Positions 1 to 9,820 are shown, counted from the stretch's first letter. The stretch is DNA of 64,000 nt from Idiomarina sp. MD25a (GCF_001870515.1 NZ_MDGT01000003.1:124001-188000); one strand, 5' to 3'. Translations and numbers: made by a program. Notes: generated by a model from the letters alone, not told the origin.

Positions 1-221
1 TCGTCGAAGATGATATTAACGGCTATAAAACGCCTGCAAAACAAGACCGTTGGAGTGAGCAAGTGGTTAAGCTCATCAATGACGATGAGCTGCGTGAGCG
101 ACTCGGTAAACAAGCACTTAGGTTCGCTGCGGACTACTCTGTGGAGGCGTTTACTCGCCATGTTGAGTGCGTCTACGGCGAAACTTTAGCGCGATTCAAT
201 AATAAGGATAAGCGCGACTAA
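1..221 (+). CDS. Glycosyltransferase, C-terminal end (partial)
   Basis: Only the last 72 or so codons are inside the window; the frame runs from base 3 to TAA at 219-221. The visible part has the usual tail of GT-B group 1/4 glycosyltransferases: a short insertion (NGYKTP), then a helix pattern DRWSEQVVKLINDDELRERLG, and the closing FAADYSVEAFTRHVECVY. Such enzymes transfer sugars from nucleotide donors to lipid or glycan acceptors at the cytoplasmic membrane. The catalytic half lies outside the window, so substrate and exact family cannot be judged. It faces the PhoD-like gene with only 11 bp between stop codons. Confidence 0.6.
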   Translation, partial: VEDDINGYKTPAKQDRWSEQVVKLINDDELRERLGKQALRFAADYSVEAFTRHVECVYGETLARFNNKDKRD

Positions 222-254
222 CAAACGAGTTTCTACTCTTCTTTTAGAAACTCG
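221..254 (-). terminator. Hairpin between convergent glycosyltransferase and PhoD-like genes
   Basis: A perfect 10-bp inverted repeat (CGAGTTTCTA at 226-235, TAGAAACTCG at 245-254) with a 9-base loop covers the stop codon of the minus-strand gene. On the minus strand it is followed by the short T-rich run TTTGTT, so it may act as an intrinsic terminator for that gene. On the plus strand the T-run is weaker. Confidence 0.45.
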
Positions 255-2131
255 GTTTCGTTACCGTCTGCATTTAATTGTCGGATACGCGACGGAGCAC
301 CGTCCTGATCAAAACTGACCCAGCCGATACCGGAATGATTCCAGAGTCGCTCACCGGCATCACGGCCGGTCGGCAGCCGTGGCGACACGGCGAAACGGCG
401 TCGTTTAGTTAGCCAGTTGAGAGGTGAACGCGGGGAGTAAAGCCACCGATTCATACGGTCGAGCCACTCTAATAATGTATTCGGGAACTCGTTTTTAACG
501 CCACTACTGGTAATTTGCCATATCGATGATTCGGCTTTTTCGCGCCGTAACTGCACGTCATATACAAATGAATAGTGCACGTCACCCGACAGAATCGTGA
601 ACTTTTGCGGTGTGCGTTTGTGGGAAAAGATATTGAGTAGGGTATTGGCGGCACCGTTGTGCGCCATCCAGTTTTCAGCATCGACAACGAGTGGTTTACC
701 CAACGCGGTAAACACCGTTTGGATTGCTTCTATTAGTTTTACGCCAAATATCGGTGCAGGGGACACTAAAATGACAGCTTCTTGATCCATAATTTGGTGC
801 TGCATCTCCATTAGAGACTCCCAATCCATTAATCCCGATGGTTTGCGGGTGCTACGTTCACTTCGCCAGCGGCGGGTACGGGTATCGAGCACAAGAACCT
901 TGGGTTGCGTGTCTAAGGAGAACTGCCATTGCTCCCAATCCAGCAGTTGCTCGATAAGTTGATCGTGCTCCTCGGGTTGCTCAGTTAATGGCTTTTCAAG
1001 TAACTGTGCAGTGGCATCCATCAGAGGAGTTACCACTTCAGGTTGGTTGCCCCAACCTTGAAAAATTAAATAACCCCACAGCGCGTTGCCGACAATACGT
1101 TTTGAAAAAGGATGGTGGTAGGCCGTGAGCTCCCAAGCGGCTGATAGGTTCCAGTCATCGGTCACATCGTGATCGTCAAACATCATATAGTTGATACTGT
1201 GAGCCATGGCACGCGCTGCTTGCGGTAGTGTTTTAACGAACTCATCAACGGCTGCTTGTTCATCGATAAAGCGCTTTTGTTGTTCTTGGTTTAACTGCGA
1301 CGGTTGTTGCACCTTGATTAAACGCCACGGCGTGGGAGACCAACAGAGCAGATACATGGCGAAGACTTCAGCGACAGTAATCAGGTGATTTCCCGCGTGC
1401 GCTGAGGTAAAAATCGGTTTTTTCACGCCACCAAAAAATTTCTCAGTCAGCGCTTCATTCGCTTTAGTATCCGGTAGCAAGGACTGGCGACTGTAATAGC
1501 CATTCGGGTGTTGAATCAAGTCATTGAGCTGATTCAGTTGATCATCGGGCAAGGCCTCATCAGCCAGCTTTAGCACATCAATTAATGCGTGTATGGATGC
1601 CAACATCGGGCCAGCGACATCATCGACGTAGACTTGATCCCCTGTGTGCAGAAGAATACCCGCGCGTTTCGAGGGGCGATCGAGGTGTGCCTCAATCTCT
1701 TTATCAGCGCGTGATAACCCATCACGAGCGGGATGATGAGGGCGGCGACATGAACCATGAAGCAGTTGGTCAATCGTCTCTTTATAAACAAACTGCGGAC
1801 ATGTTTGCCCTGAATAAAGCAAGAAGTCATGTTGTTCTGATAAACGCTCGTTTTCGGTGGGCCAAACCAGGTCGTAACCGATTCGTTGGTTGTGAGCAAG
1901 CGGTTGAGCAGGCTCGACCCTTATCAACATCACATAAGCATGCTTGCCAATAGCAATGACTCGGTCTGTTTGTTTGATATCGACCGGCGTCTCATCGATA
2001 CTACATTCCACCTGAGGAACATGGTCGCTTTTTGTGACCAGCCATAAGTAAAAATGATCAGACTCAACATGCCTAACTAAGGGGCCGCAGAGTAATTGGG
2101 GTAAGTCTTTTAATGTCGGTTCACTCTTCAT
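233..2131 (-). CDS. PhoD-like metallophosphatase, cytoplasmic type
   Basis: A 632-residue protein with PhoD-like (alkaline phosphatase D/metallophosphatase) motifs: GDQVYVDD near residues 164-171, FDDHDVTDDWN near 318-328 and SGDVHYSF near 515-522. These Asp, Asn and His clusters bind the metals in this superfamily, so a phosphomonoesterase or phosphodiesterase reaction is likely. Classical PhoD is exported by Tat, but this N-terminus (MKSEPTLKDLPQLL) shows neither a twin-arginine motif nor a hydrophobic signal, so it should stay in the cytoplasm. The substrate is unknown. It stands alone on the minus strand between a convergent glycosyltransferase and a divergent peptidase. No Pho-box was noticed in the 115-bp upstream gap. 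Confidence 0.8.
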   Translation of the reverse strand: MKSEPTLKDLPQLLCGPLVRHVESDHFYLWLVTKSDHVPQVECSIDETPVDIKQTDRVIAIGKHAYVMLIRVEPAQPLAHNQRIGYDLVWPTENERLSEQHDFLLYSGQTCPQFVYKETIDQLLHGSCRRPHHPARDGLSRADKEIEAHLDRPSKRAGILLHTGDQVYVDDVAGPMLASIHALIDVLKLADEALPDDQLNQLNDLIQHPNGYYSRQSLLPDTKANEALTEKFFGGVKKPIFTSAHAGNHLITVAEVFAMYLLCWSPTPWRLIKVQQPSQLNQEQQKRFIDEQAAVDEFVKTLPQAARAMAHSINYMMFDDHDVTDDWNLSAAWELTAYHHPFSKRIVGNALWGYLIFQGWGNQPEVVTPLMDATAQLLEKPLTEQPEEHDQLIEQLLDWEQWQFSLDTQPKVLVLDTRTRRWRSERSTRKPSGLMDWESLMEMQHQIMDQEAVILVSPAPIFGVKLIEAIQTVFTALGKPLVVDAENWMAHNGAANTLLNIFSHKRTPQKFTILSGDVHYSFVYDVQLRREKAESSIWQITSSGVKNEFPNTLLEWLDRMNRWLYSPRSPLNWLTKRRRFAVSPRLPTGRDAGERLWNHSGIGWVSFDQDGAPSRIRQLNADGNETEFLKEE

Positions 2132-2246
2132 TTTGGCTTTGTCTCAAGTTAGGCATATTCGGTCGAAATACTGTTCTATCAAAGTTTCGCAATTCAGGAC
2201 AGTCTGTTAACTTAATAGTTACAAAATAACAACAAAGGAAATATCT

Positions 2247-4424
2247 ATGAAATACGTACTCAGTGCTGTCGCTGTTAGCGTACTTGTCGCGTGCTCTCCA
2301 GCACAAAACGATTCGTCGCAAACAGCTGAAACTCAGCAAGTGGAAAAGCAACAAGCGGAGTCGATGCAAGTGAAGTATCCAGAAACACGCAAAGGGGATA
2401 CCGTCGATACTTATTTCGATACAAAAGTGAAAGACCCGTATCGTTGGTTAGAAGATGATCGAAGTGCCGAAACCGAAGCGTGGGTAGAGGCGCAAAATGA
2501 GGTTACCTTCAATCATTTAGAAAAAATCCCGTTCCGCGACAAAATTGAAAAGCGCCTGACGGAGTTGTGGAATTACGAAAAAGTCAGTGCACCATTCAAA
2601 GAGGGTGACTACACCTACTACTATAAGAACGATGGTTTGCAGAACCAATACGTGGTCTATCGTAAGAAGAACGATAGTGACGAAGAAGAAGTGTTCTTGG
2701 ATCCGAATACCTTCAGCGAAGATGGAACAACGTCATTAGCACAACTGACCTTTAGTGAAGATGGAAAACTAGCAGCTTATTCGATTTCTGAGGGCGGGAG
2801 TGACTGGCGTAAAATTATTGTCATTGATGCTGAAACGAAAGAGCGTCTTGAGGACCCACTGGTTGATGTGAAGTTCAGTGGTATCTCTTGGAAAGGTAAC
2901 GAAGGGTTCTACTATTCAAGCTATGATAAGCCGGAAGGTAGTGAGCTCTCGGCAAAAACTGACCAACATAAGCTGTATTACCATGAGTTAGGTACGCCAC
3001 AGAGCGATGACGAGCTGGTATTCGGTGGCACGGACGCGCAGAAGCACCGCTATGTGGGCGGCTACGTGACAGACGACAATCAGTTTTTGGTGATCTCTGC
3101 CGCTAACTCAACATCAGGCAATAAACTCTTTATCAAAGACTTGAGCAAAGAGGATGCGCCACTGGTCACTGTGGTCGATGACTATGACTCAGATGTGTCG
3201 GTGTTAGATAGTGAAGACGGCAAACTCTATATCGAGACAAACCGTGAAGCGCCTAACGGCCGTGTCGTAGTAGTTGATGCTGGAGCGCCACAAGAAGCGA
3301 ACTGGAGCGACTTGATCCCTGAGACTGAGCACGTACTCAACCCAACCACCGGAGCAGGCTACATTTTCGCGGAATATATGGTCGATGCGGTCTCGCAAGT
3401 GAAGCAATTTGACTACCAAGGTAAAGAAATTCGTCAAATCGACTTACCAGGTGTCGGGAGTGCAGGTGGTTTTGGCGGTAAAGATGACGCTGAAACGTTG
3501 TACTACTCTTTTACTAATTACAGCACGCCACAAACTATCTATGCTTTGAATCCGGATACTGGCGAATCAACCGTTTATGAAGAGTCCGGCGCGGATTTCG
3601 ATTCAAGTAACTACGAGTCGAAACAGGTGTTCTACACGTCAAAAGACGGTACTCAGGTGCCAATGATCATTACCTATAAGAAAGGTACGGAGCTCGACGG
3701 TAGTAATCCAACGATCCTATATGGCTATGGTGGCTTTAATATCAGCTTAACGCCCTCGTTCAGCATCGCAAATGCGGCGTGGTTAGAAATGGGCGGTGTT
3801 TATGCCGTTGCTAACCTACGCGGTGGTGGTGAGTATGGTAAGGCATGGCACGATGCCGGTACGAAGATGCAAAAGCAGAACGTTTTTGACGACTTTATTG
3901 CTGCGGCAGAGTACTTGATTGATGAAGATTACACGTCAAAAGAAAAGCTTGCTATCCGTGGCGGTTCCAATGGCGGCTTATTAGTTGGCGCAACGATGAC
4001 ACAACGCCCTGACTTGTTTGCGGTTGCCTTACCTGCCGTCGGCGTTTTGGATATGTTGCGTTACCATACCTTCACTGCTGGCGCAGGCTGGGCTTACGAC
4101 TATGGTACAGCAGAGGATAGCAAAGAGATGTTCCAATACCTGCTGAACTACTCGCCCGTTCATAACGTAGAACAAGGTGTGGAGTATCCAGCAACATTGA
4201 TTACTACTGGTGATCACGATGACCGTGTGGTGCCTGCGCACTCATTTAAGTTTGCCGCAGAGTTGCAGGATAAAGCAGGTGGTAATGCACCGCAGCTGAT
4301 CCGAATTGAAACAAACGCGGGACATGGTGCAGGCACGCCCGTATCGAAGACTATTGAGCAGTATTCGGATATTTTCGGCTTTACCCTATACCACATGGGT
4401 TATCAGTCGTTACCGAACGAATAG
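2247..4424 (+). CDS. Prolyl oligopeptidase family S9A, lipoprotein
   Basis: A 725-residue serine peptidase that cleaves short peptides after proline. A lipoprotein signal ends in the lipobox LVAC (Cys16), so it should be anchored in the envelope. Next comes the S9A N-terminal segment ([23 protein letters not shown]), a beta-propeller to about residue 430, and an alpha/beta-hydrolase domain. The catalytic triad can be read as Ser574 (GGSNGG), Asp658 (GDHDDRVVP) and His693 (NAGHGAG), with Arg660 in the substrate-binding position. AAAGGAAA precedes the ATG. Only 8 bp separate it from the following lipoprotein gene, suggesting co-transcription. It fits a peptide-based lifestyle. Confidence 0.93.
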   Translation: MKYVLSAVAVSVLVACSPAQNDSSQTAETQQVEKQQAESMQVKYPETRKGDTVDTYFDTKVKDPYRWLEDDRSAETEAWVEAQNEVTFNHLEKIPFRDKIEKRLTELWNYEKVSAPFKEGDYTYYYKNDGLQNQYVVYRKKNDSDEEEVFLDPNTFSEDGTTSLAQLTFSEDGKLAAYSISEGGSDWRKIIVIDAETKERLEDPLVDVKFSGISWKGNEGFYYSSYDKPEGSELSAKTDQHKLYYHELGTPQSDDELVFGGTDAQKHRYVGGYVTDDNQFLVISAANSTSGNKLFIKDLSKEDAPLVTVVDDYDSDVSVLDSEDGKLYIETNREAPNGRVVVVDAGAPQEANWSDLIPETEHVLNPTTGAGYIFAEYMVDAVSQVKQFDYQGKEIRQIDLPGVGSAGGFGGKDDAETLYYSFTNYSTPQTIYALNPDTGESTVYEESGADFDSSNYESKQVFYTSKDGTQVPMIITYKKGTELDGSNPTILYGYGGFNISLTPSFSIANAAWLEMGGVYAVANLRGGGEYGKAWHDAGTKMQKQNVFDDFIAAAEYLIDEDYTSKEKLAIRGGSNGGLLVGATMTQRPDLFAVALPAVGVLDMLRYHTFTAGAGWAYDYGTAEDSKEMFQYLLNYSPVHNVEQGVEYPATLITTGDHDDRVVPAHSFKFAAELQDKAGGNAPQLIRIETNAGHGAGTPVSKTIEQYSDIFGFTLYHMGYQSLPNE

Positions 4425-4432
4425 GAGGGGTA

Positions 4433-4720
4433 ATGAGAGCAACATTGTTAGCTTCAATCGCTGTCGCATCAGGCGCTTTATTATTAAGTGCCTGTAGTGC
4501 AGAAGAGTCACATACTCAGTGTACTTCTGCGCCACAGAGCGAATGGATGGACCAAGCTCAGTTTCAGCAAGGATTGGAAGAGCAGGGCTATAAAATTAAC
4601 GAGTTTAAAGTCACCGAAGGTCAGTGTTATGAGATCTATGGCTTTAATGCCGACGACCAAAAAGTAGAAATTTACTTTAACCCGGTTGATGGCAGTATCG
4701 TTAAACAAGAAATGGAATAA
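4433..4720 (+). CDS. Small PepSY-like lipoprotein
   Basis: A 95-residue protein with signal MRATLLASIAVASGALLLSAC; the lipobox LSAC gives an acylated Cys. The mature part (QFQQGLEEQGYKINEFKVTEGQCYEIYGFNADDQKVEIYFNPVDGSIV) follows the PepSY pattern: a helix, a beta-strand and a closing DGSIV. PepSY modules are thought to modulate peptidases or accompany redox/cytochrome proteins. It sits 8 bp after an S9A peptidase and 15 bp before a cytochrome b561, which matches both associations. AGGAGG-like sequence (ATAGGAGGGGTAATG) lies just before the start. Confidence 0.75.
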   Translation: MRATLLASIAVASGALLLSACSAEESHTQCTSAPQSEWMDQAQFQQGLEEQGYKINEFKVTEGQCYEIYGFNADDQKVEIYFNPVDGSIVKQEME

Positions 4721-4735
4721 GGTAGAGAGAGCGCT

Positions 4736-5242
4736 ATGCAAATTTGGGACATCGGTGTTCGTTGGTTTCATTGGAGTATAGCGCTCGTTTTTGTACTGAA
4801 TTATTTCTTACTCGAGCCGGGTGAGACGGCGCATCAAATTGCCGGTTATTACGCATTTGCGTGGCTCATTTTTCGCGTTATCTGGGGCTTTTTAGGACCT
4901 CAACGAGCGAGGTTCAGTGACTTCTTTCCAACGCCCTCGCGCATTAGAACTCATATCACGCATTTAAAACAACGTCAGTTACCTCGAGACGCCGGACACA
5001 ATCCGTTAGGTGGAGTCGTTATCTTACTAATGATGGTGTTATTGGCGTATCAAGCGACGACTGGATTTATGCTTGAAGAAGTAGACGCCTTTTATGGTAG
5101 TAGCACGCTAGAGGATGTACATGAACTCGGTGCGCATGCTTTGTTTGCTTTAGTTTGCCTGCACGTTGTTGCCGTTATCTTTGTGCAATGGTGGGGGCGC
5201 ATTCAATTAATACGCCCAATGATCACAGGTCGGCGCGACTAA
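4736..5242 (+). CDS. Cytochrome b561 family protein
   Basis: A 168-residue four-helix membrane cytochrome of the bacterial b561/Ni-Fe hydrogenase b-subunit-like family. His12 (VRWFHWS), His33 (ETAHQIAGYY) and the His residues in DVHELGAHALFALVCLHVV are in the pattern of b-haem ligands. Such proteins pass electrons between quinol and a periplasmic partner; here the partner may be the PepSY lipoprotein encoded 15 bp upstream. The substrate is not evident. Its stop codon overlaps the stop of sufE on the other strand by 4 bp (5239-5242), leaving no space for a terminator. Confidence 0.85.
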   Translation: MQIWDIGVRWFHWSIALVFVLNYFLLEPGETAHQIAGYYAFAWLIFRVIWGFLGPQRARFSDFFPTPSRIRTHITHLKQRQLPRDAGHNPLGGVVILLMMVLLAYQATTGFMLEEVDAFYGSSTLEDVHELGAHALFALVCLHVVAVIFVQWWGRIQLIRPMITGRRD

Positions 5243-5652
5243 GCGTTCTGTGCTATTGACTGAATTTTAGCGACAATCGCTTTAAGCCCATTACCACGGG
5301 TCGGCGTAATGTGATTTTCTAAATCCAATTCTTTGAAGTAACCATCAATATCAAACGCTAAAATTTGCTCAGGTGTCTTATTGTGAAATGCCGCTAATAC
5401 TAATGTCAGTAGGCCTTGTACGATGACTGCGTCACTATCGACTCGAAACAATAAACGGCCGTCTTTTTGCTCAGCAATGAGCCACACATTACTTTGACAA
5501 CCCCGCACAATAAATTCGTCTTTACGAAGCGCCTCTGGGAGACCCGGCAAGCCCTTACCGAGATCGATAATATACTGGTAGCGTTGCTCCCAATCATCTA
5601 AAAACTCGAGATCTTCAATGATTTCATCAGTGCTGGGTAGATTCATCTTCAC
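5239..5652 (-). CDS. sufE: Cysteine desulfuration protein SufE
   Basis: A 137-residue SufE/CsdE family protein that accepts persulfide sulfur from the cysteine desulfurase SufS and hands it to the SufBCD scaffold. The acceptor cysteine is Cys52 in the conserved motif VRGCQSNVW. Length matches SufE of other gammaproteobacteria. It is the last gene of the minus-strand sufB-C-D-S-A-T-E run, 25 bp after sufT. CsdE is a close paralogue, but the operon context favours SufE. Confidence 0.93.
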   Translation of the reverse strand: MKMNLPSTDEIIEDLEFLDDWEQRYQYIIDLGKGLPGLPEALRKDEFIVRGCQSNVWLIAEQKDGRLLFRVDSDAVIVQGLLTLVLAAFHNKTPEQILAFDIDGYFKELDLENHITPTRGNGLKAIVAKIQSIAQNA

Positions 5653-5677
5653 GTCGACCTTTATTGACTGCTAACAA

Positions 5678-6211
5678 TTAAAAGAATACGCCTGCTTCAA
5701 GCTGAGCTTCTTCGGACATCATGTCGCGCGACCACGGTGGATCGAATACCAAATTGACTTGGACGTCCTTCACATGTGGCACTAAGCTCAAGCGATACTC
5801 GACATCACCTACGAGCACGGGGCCCATGCCGCAACCGGGAGCGGTTAGCGTCATATCAATATCAATGCGTTGCGCATCTTGATCGATGTTGACGGCATAA
5901 ATCAGTCCTAATGAGACTAAGTTGATAGGGATTTCTGGATCGAAAATAGTCTCGAGTGCTTCCCATACTTGGGACTCACTAATCTGGCCATCAGCAGGCG
6001 GTTCGAAGTTAAGCGTCTGCGGTTTACGACCAATCGCATCGGCGTCTGTGCCGTCAATGCGCAGCATGTTACCCATCCAAGTCACGGTGTAGTTGCCACC
6101 TAAGTCCTGGGTTATATTGACGAATTCGCCTTTAGGGATAATCTTAACTTCGCCCGAGGGTACTTTGCGACACTTGACTTCGCGTTGGGTGGTGACCATT
6201 TTTTGTTGCAT
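5678..6211 (-). CDS. sufT: Fe-S assembly protein SufT (MIP18/DUF59 domain)
   Basis: A 177-residue protein with an N-terminal extension (about 1-75) and a MIP18/DUF59 domain: DPEIPINLVSLGLIY, then LTAPGCGMGPVL with the conserved cysteine, and VNLVFDPPWSRDMMSEEA. SufT proteins act as auxiliary maturation factors for Fe-S proteins when demand is high. It lies between sufA and sufE, 10 bp after sufA, and so belongs to the suf operon. E. coli suf lacks this gene; operons with sufT occur in many marine gammaproteobacteria and Gram-positives. Confidence 0.88.
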   Translation of the reverse strand: MQQKMVTTQREVKCRKVPSGEVKIIPKGEFVNITQDLGGNYTVTWMGNMLRIDGTDADAIGRKPQTLNFEPPADGQISESQVWEALETIFDPEIPINLVSLGLIYAVNIDQDAQRIDIDMTLTAPGCGMGPVLVGDVEYRLSLVPHVKDVQVNLVFDPPWSRDMMSEEAQLEAGVFF

Positions 6212-6221
6212 GAATCAGTAC

Positions 6222-6581
6222 CTATTCCTGCACGCTGAAGCTTTCACCACAGCCACACTCATTAACCACGTTAGGGTTATTAAATTTTACCACGCCATTA
6301 ATGCCTTCTTTGACGTAATCAATTTCGGTATTACGCAGGACATCAACGGCATCTTTAGCAATGGCCACGGTGAGTGTGTTATTAACTTGCACCAGCTCAT
6401 CATCAGCCTCAGCTTCAGGAACCGCATTCAACACGTATGCATAACCAGTACAACCGCTCATTTTGGTCGATAGGCGCAGTATCGCGCCAGGTTGATCAGC
6501 TAGTTTGCCCTCAAAATGCTTAATAGCGGTTGGGGTCATGCTAATGAGTTGTTGATTAGGTACAAAAGATTCGACAGACAT
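6222..6581 (-). CDS. sufA: A-type Fe-S carrier protein (SufA/IscA/ErpA family)
   Basis: A 119-residue HesB/IscA family protein. The three cluster-binding cysteines are visible as Cys44 (KMSGCTGYAY) and Cys109 and Cys111 (NECGCGES). A-type carriers receive [2Fe-2S] or [4Fe-4S] clusters from the SufBCD scaffold and deliver them to apoproteins. TAACGACAGGAGGTAA-type sequence with a strong AGGAGG lies before the start. Position within the suf run, 16 bp after sufS, favours SufA over IscA or ErpA. Confidence 0.9.
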   Translation of the reverse strand: MSVESFVPNQQLISMTPTAIKHFEGKLADQPGAILRLSTKMSGCTGYAYVLNAVPEAEADDELVQVNNTLTVAIAKDAVDVLRNTEIDYVKEGINGVVKFNNPNVVNECGCGESFSVQE

Positions 6582-6597
6582 AATTTACCTCCTGTCG

Positions 6598-7815
6598 TTA
6601 CGCTAACATCATTTGTGCTTTTTTGATTGCACTAAACAAGCGATCGATGTCAGCTCGCGTATTATATATTGAGAACGATGCCCGCGCGGTGCCTGGCACG
6701 CCTAAGCGCTTCATTAAAGGCTGTGCACAGTGATCACCGGTACGTATCGCCACGCCTTGTTTATCGAGGATAAAACCAACATCCGCTGGATGAGTGCCTT
6801 CGAGCACAAAACTCATCACGCCAATTTTATTCTTCGCGGTACCGATTAAACGCAAACCCTCAATGGTACTCGCACATTCGGTGGCATAGGTCAGCAAATC
6901 TTGCTCATGCGCTAAAATTGCATCAGCATCGAACTGCTGTAACCAACGCAAAGCAGCAGCAAGACCGATAACGCCAGCGATATTGGGTGTGCCAGCTTCT
7001 AATCGGTTGGGTAATTCACCCCAGGTCGCATCTTGATAGGTGACTGTGGCAATCATCTCGCCACCGACCAACCATACAGGCCAGTCTTGTAGTAACTCGT
7101 AACGCCCCCACAGCGCGCCAACACCGGTTGGGCCAAATACTTTATGACCTGAGAATACGTAAAAGTCGCAGCCAATTGCTTGCACGTCAACGGCGCCATG
7201 AGCAACACCCTGAGCCCCGTCCACCAAAACCAATGCGTCTACAGCTTTGGCGATTTGGGTCAGCTCTTGAACTGGATTAATGGTGCCCAACGCATTAGAG
7301 ATATGCGGGAACGCCACGAACGCTGTGCGCTCAGTGACGAGGTCCTCAAATGCCGTGATATCAAGTTCGCCTGCATCATTAATTGGCGCGACCTTAAGTG
7401 TGGCTCCTGCCTTTTTACAAGCTTGCTGCCAGGTGACAAGGTTTGCATGGTGTTCCATTTCGGTCACCAGAACTTCATCGCCGGCTTCTAAACGCTGTGC
7501 AACACCGTTAGCAATCAAATTAATGCCTTCGGTGGTGCCCGAAGTCCAAATCACTTCTTCGGTGCGTGAAGCGTTAAGATAGTGTGCAACGACTTGACGC
7601 GCCTCTTCATAACGACGTGTTGCTTTATCCGATAAAAAATGCGCACCACGGTGAACATTCGAATTATAGGTCGAATAGTATTCGACTAATGCATCGATCA
7701 CTGCCTGTGGCTTTTGCGTGGTCGCCGCGTTATCAAGATAAACTAACGGCTGACCGTTAACTTGCTCCTGCAACACCGGAAACTGGGCACGAATTTGCTC
7801 CACATTCAGGCTCAT
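6598..7815 (-). CDS. sufS: Cysteine desulfurase SufS
   Basis: A 405-residue group II cysteine desulfurase. It removes sulfur from L-cysteine to give alanine and an enzyme persulfide on Cys363 (RTGDHCAQPLM). The PLP-binding lysine is Lys225 (FSGHKVFGPTG), and the YLDNAATTQKP start is typical. Its ATG overlaps the sufD stop codon in an ATGA arrangement (7812-7815), so translation is coupled to sufD. Sulfur should pass to SufE, encoded two genes downstream. Confidence 0.96.
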   Translation of the reverse strand: MSLNVEQIRAQFPVLQEQVNGQPLVYLDNAATTQKPQAVIDALVEYYSTYNSNVHRGAHFLSDKATRRYEEARQVVAHYLNASRTEEVIWTSGTTEGINLIANGVAQRLEAGDEVLVTEMEHHANLVTWQQACKKAGATLKVAPINDAGELDITAFEDLVTERTAFVAFPHISNALGTINPVQELTQIAKAVDALVLVDGAQGVAHGAVDVQAIGCDFYVFSGHKVFGPTGVGALWGRYELLQDWPVWLVGGEMIATVTYQDATWGELPNRLEAGTPNIAGVIGLAAALRWLQQFDADAILAHEQDLLTYATECASTIEGLRLIGTAKNKIGVMSFVLEGTHPADVGFILDKQGVAIRTGDHCAQPLMKRLGVPGTARASFSIYNTRADIDRLFSAIKKAQMMLA

Positions 7816-9059
7816 GAGCGCTCCATCATGTCTTCAAAGCGCTGCTTCAGAATAGGCTGTAACCATTCGGCTAACGCTTCATTGGGCATGTCGAAAACCA
7901 TCTCTTGGACGAAACCAAAGTTGAGCATCACCAACGCTTTTTGCTTATCAATACCACGCGTTAACAAGTAGTACAGCGCTTCTTCGTCTATTTCTGCGAC
8001 GGTTGCGCCGTGAGCACATTGCACGTCATCTGCGTAGATTTCGAGCTCAGGTTTGGTATTAATTTGCGCTCCACGCGATAGCAATAGGTTGCGGTTATTC
8101 AGCTCTGCTAGTGTTTTTTGTGCATCGCGATGAATGTGGATACGACCGTTAAATACAGCTTTCGCTTTATCGCCGATGATGCCGCGTGCATTTTCTTCAG
8201 TGGTACCATTAGGCATCGCGTGCTCAATGGTACTGTGTAAATCAAAATGCTCTTTGGGTGCTAACAAGTACGCGTTATTGAATTTCGCGTGCGCATGCTC
8301 ACCTGCGTGAATAATATCCACGTCCAAACGCGTTAATTGTGAGCCGTAACCGATTAACGTGCTATTTAAACGACTTTTATTAGCGAGCTTAAAGTGACTG
8401 CCGCCGACATGGATCGCTTCACCCTGATGCAGTGCAAAACGATAATGTTCTAAACGTGCATTATCAGCAATATCATACTCAGCAAAGGCGGTATTCAAGC
8501 TATGACCCGTACCGCTACCGTGCTCGATTACTGTTGCTTTAGCATTTTCGCCTAAGCTGACCAGCACACGCGTGTGCGACTCGACGTTGTCGGTCGCAAA
8601 GTTCACGACACGGATAGGGCGCTCAATGGTTGCATTAGGCGCTACATCGATAACGATCCCCTGTGTCGCGAGTACGTCATTAACCAGTCCAAATAAATGG
8701 TGACTTGGCTTTACCTGAGTAAAGACTTGTTCAGCGATGTCCGATTTATCCGTCAAAGAACGAATTGTTAAGCCTTCGGGCAGGTTGAGTGCCGCCAAAT
8801 CGCTGGTTAAGCGTCCATCAACAAATACTAAGTCGATGGCATCGAGCCCCTTAATCGCGGGCGCTTCTGCTTCCGCATTACTCTCGGTCGGCAACGATAA
8901 ATCTTCGACCGCGTGCAGCGACGTGTATCGCCACGCTTCGGTGCGACGTCCAGGCCAAGATTGTTCTTTCAGCTTGGCCAGTGCCTCCGCACGTACTGGT
9001 GATAACCAATCATCAACGGCGGCGGCACGCTCAATTACGTGGGCTAACCATTGACTCAT
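7812..9059 (-). CDS. sufD: Fe-S scaffold subunit SufD
   Basis: SufD is a subunit of the SufBC2D complex on which Fe-S clusters are built. About 415 residues, with an N-terminal helical part (WLAHVIERAAAVDDWLSPVR) and the right-handed beta-helix core found in SufB and SufD. The C-terminal segment (DVQCAHGATVAEIDEEALYYLLTRGI) is conserved in the family. I take the ATG at 9059, which overlaps the sufC stop as ATGA. A longer frame to 9092 exists but would run 37 bp into sufC. Confidence 0.94.
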   Translation of the reverse strand: MSQWLAHVIERAAAVDDWLSPVRAEALAKLKEQSWPGRRTEAWRYTSLHAVEDLSLPTESNAEAEAPAIKGLDAIDLVFVDGRLTSDLAALNLPEGLTIRSLTDKSDIAEQVFTQVKPSHHLFGLVNDVLATQGIVIDVAPNATIERPIRVVNFATDNVESHTRVLVSLGENAKATVIEHGSGTGHSLNTAFAEYDIADNARLEHYRFALHQGEAIHVGGSHFKLANKSRLNSTLIGYGSQLTRLDVDIIHAGEHAHAKFNNAYLLAPKEHFDLHSTIEHAMPNGTTEENARGIIGDKAKAVFNGRIHIHRDAQKTLAELNNRNLLLSRGAQINTKPELEIYADDVQCAHGATVAEIDEEALYYLLTRGIDKQKALVMLNFGFVQEMVFDMPNEALAEWLQPILKQRFEDMMERS

Positions 9060-9817
9060 GCTTTTTCTCCCTCGTCTGCTTGACCTAACCAAGCGTAACC
9101 GGATGCTTCAACTTCTTTCGCAAGCTCTGGACCACCACTCTTGACGATTTTACCCTGTGCCAAGATATGCACGTAGTCTGGCTCGATGAAATCAAGTAGG
9201 CGCTGATAGTGAGTTACCACGATAAAGCTACGTTCGCCGTCACGTTGGCTATTAACGCCGTTAGCGACCACTTGTAATGCGTCAACGTCGAGTCCCGAGT
9301 CTGATTCATCAAGAATCGCCAACTTCGGTTTTAGCATGATTAACTGCATGATTTCGTTGCGCTTTTTCTCGCCGCCCGAGAAGCCTTCGTTGACACCACG
9401 CTTGAGGAAGTCAAGCGGCAAATTCACTTGCTTGCACGCTTCTTTCGCCATTTTCAAGAATTCAGCAGAACTCAGCTCGTCTTCGCCACGTGCTTTGCGC
9501 ATTGCGTTAACAGATTCTTTCATGAACTCCATGTTGCTCACGCCAGGAATCTCGACAGGATACTGGAATGCTAAGAACAGTCCGGCTTGAGCACGTTCTT
9601 CGACTTCCATATCGAGTAGGTTAGCGCCGTTGAAGGTGACTTCACCTTGTTCCACTTCATAGCCATCACGACCCGACAATACGTAACCTAAGGTACTTTT
9701 ACCAGCACCGTTGGGGCCCATGATTGCGTGCACTTCACCTGGCTTAATTTCCAAATTAAGCCCTTTGATAATGGTTTTTTCTTCGACGCGTGCATGTAGA
9801 TCTTTGATCGTAAGCAT
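9056..9817 (-). CDS. sufC: Fe-S assembly ATPase SufC
   Basis: A 253-residue ABC-type ATPase of the SufBC2D scaffold. Walker A is at residues 34-42 (GPNGAGKST), the family-specific signature is GFSGGEKKRNE, and Walker B is LAILDESDSGLD. ATP hydrolysis changes the SufB-SufD interface to allow cluster assembly; it is not a transporter. The gene begins 3 bp after sufB and overlaps sufD by 4 bp, so the scaffold genes form one translationally coupled block. Confidence 0.97.
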   Translation of the reverse strand: MLTIKDLHARVEEKTIIKGLNLEIKPGEVHAIMGPNGAGKSTLGYVLSGRDGYEVEQGEVTFNGANLLDMEVEERAQAGLFLAFQYPVEIPGVSNMEFMKESVNAMRKARGEDELSSAEFLKMAKEACKQVNLPLDFLKRGVNEGFSGGEKKRNEIMQLIMLKPKLAILDESDSGLDVDALQVVANGVNSQRDGERSFIVVTHYQRLLDFIEPDYVHILAQGKIVKSGGPELAKEVEASGYAWLGQADEGEKA

Positions 9818-9820
9818 TTA

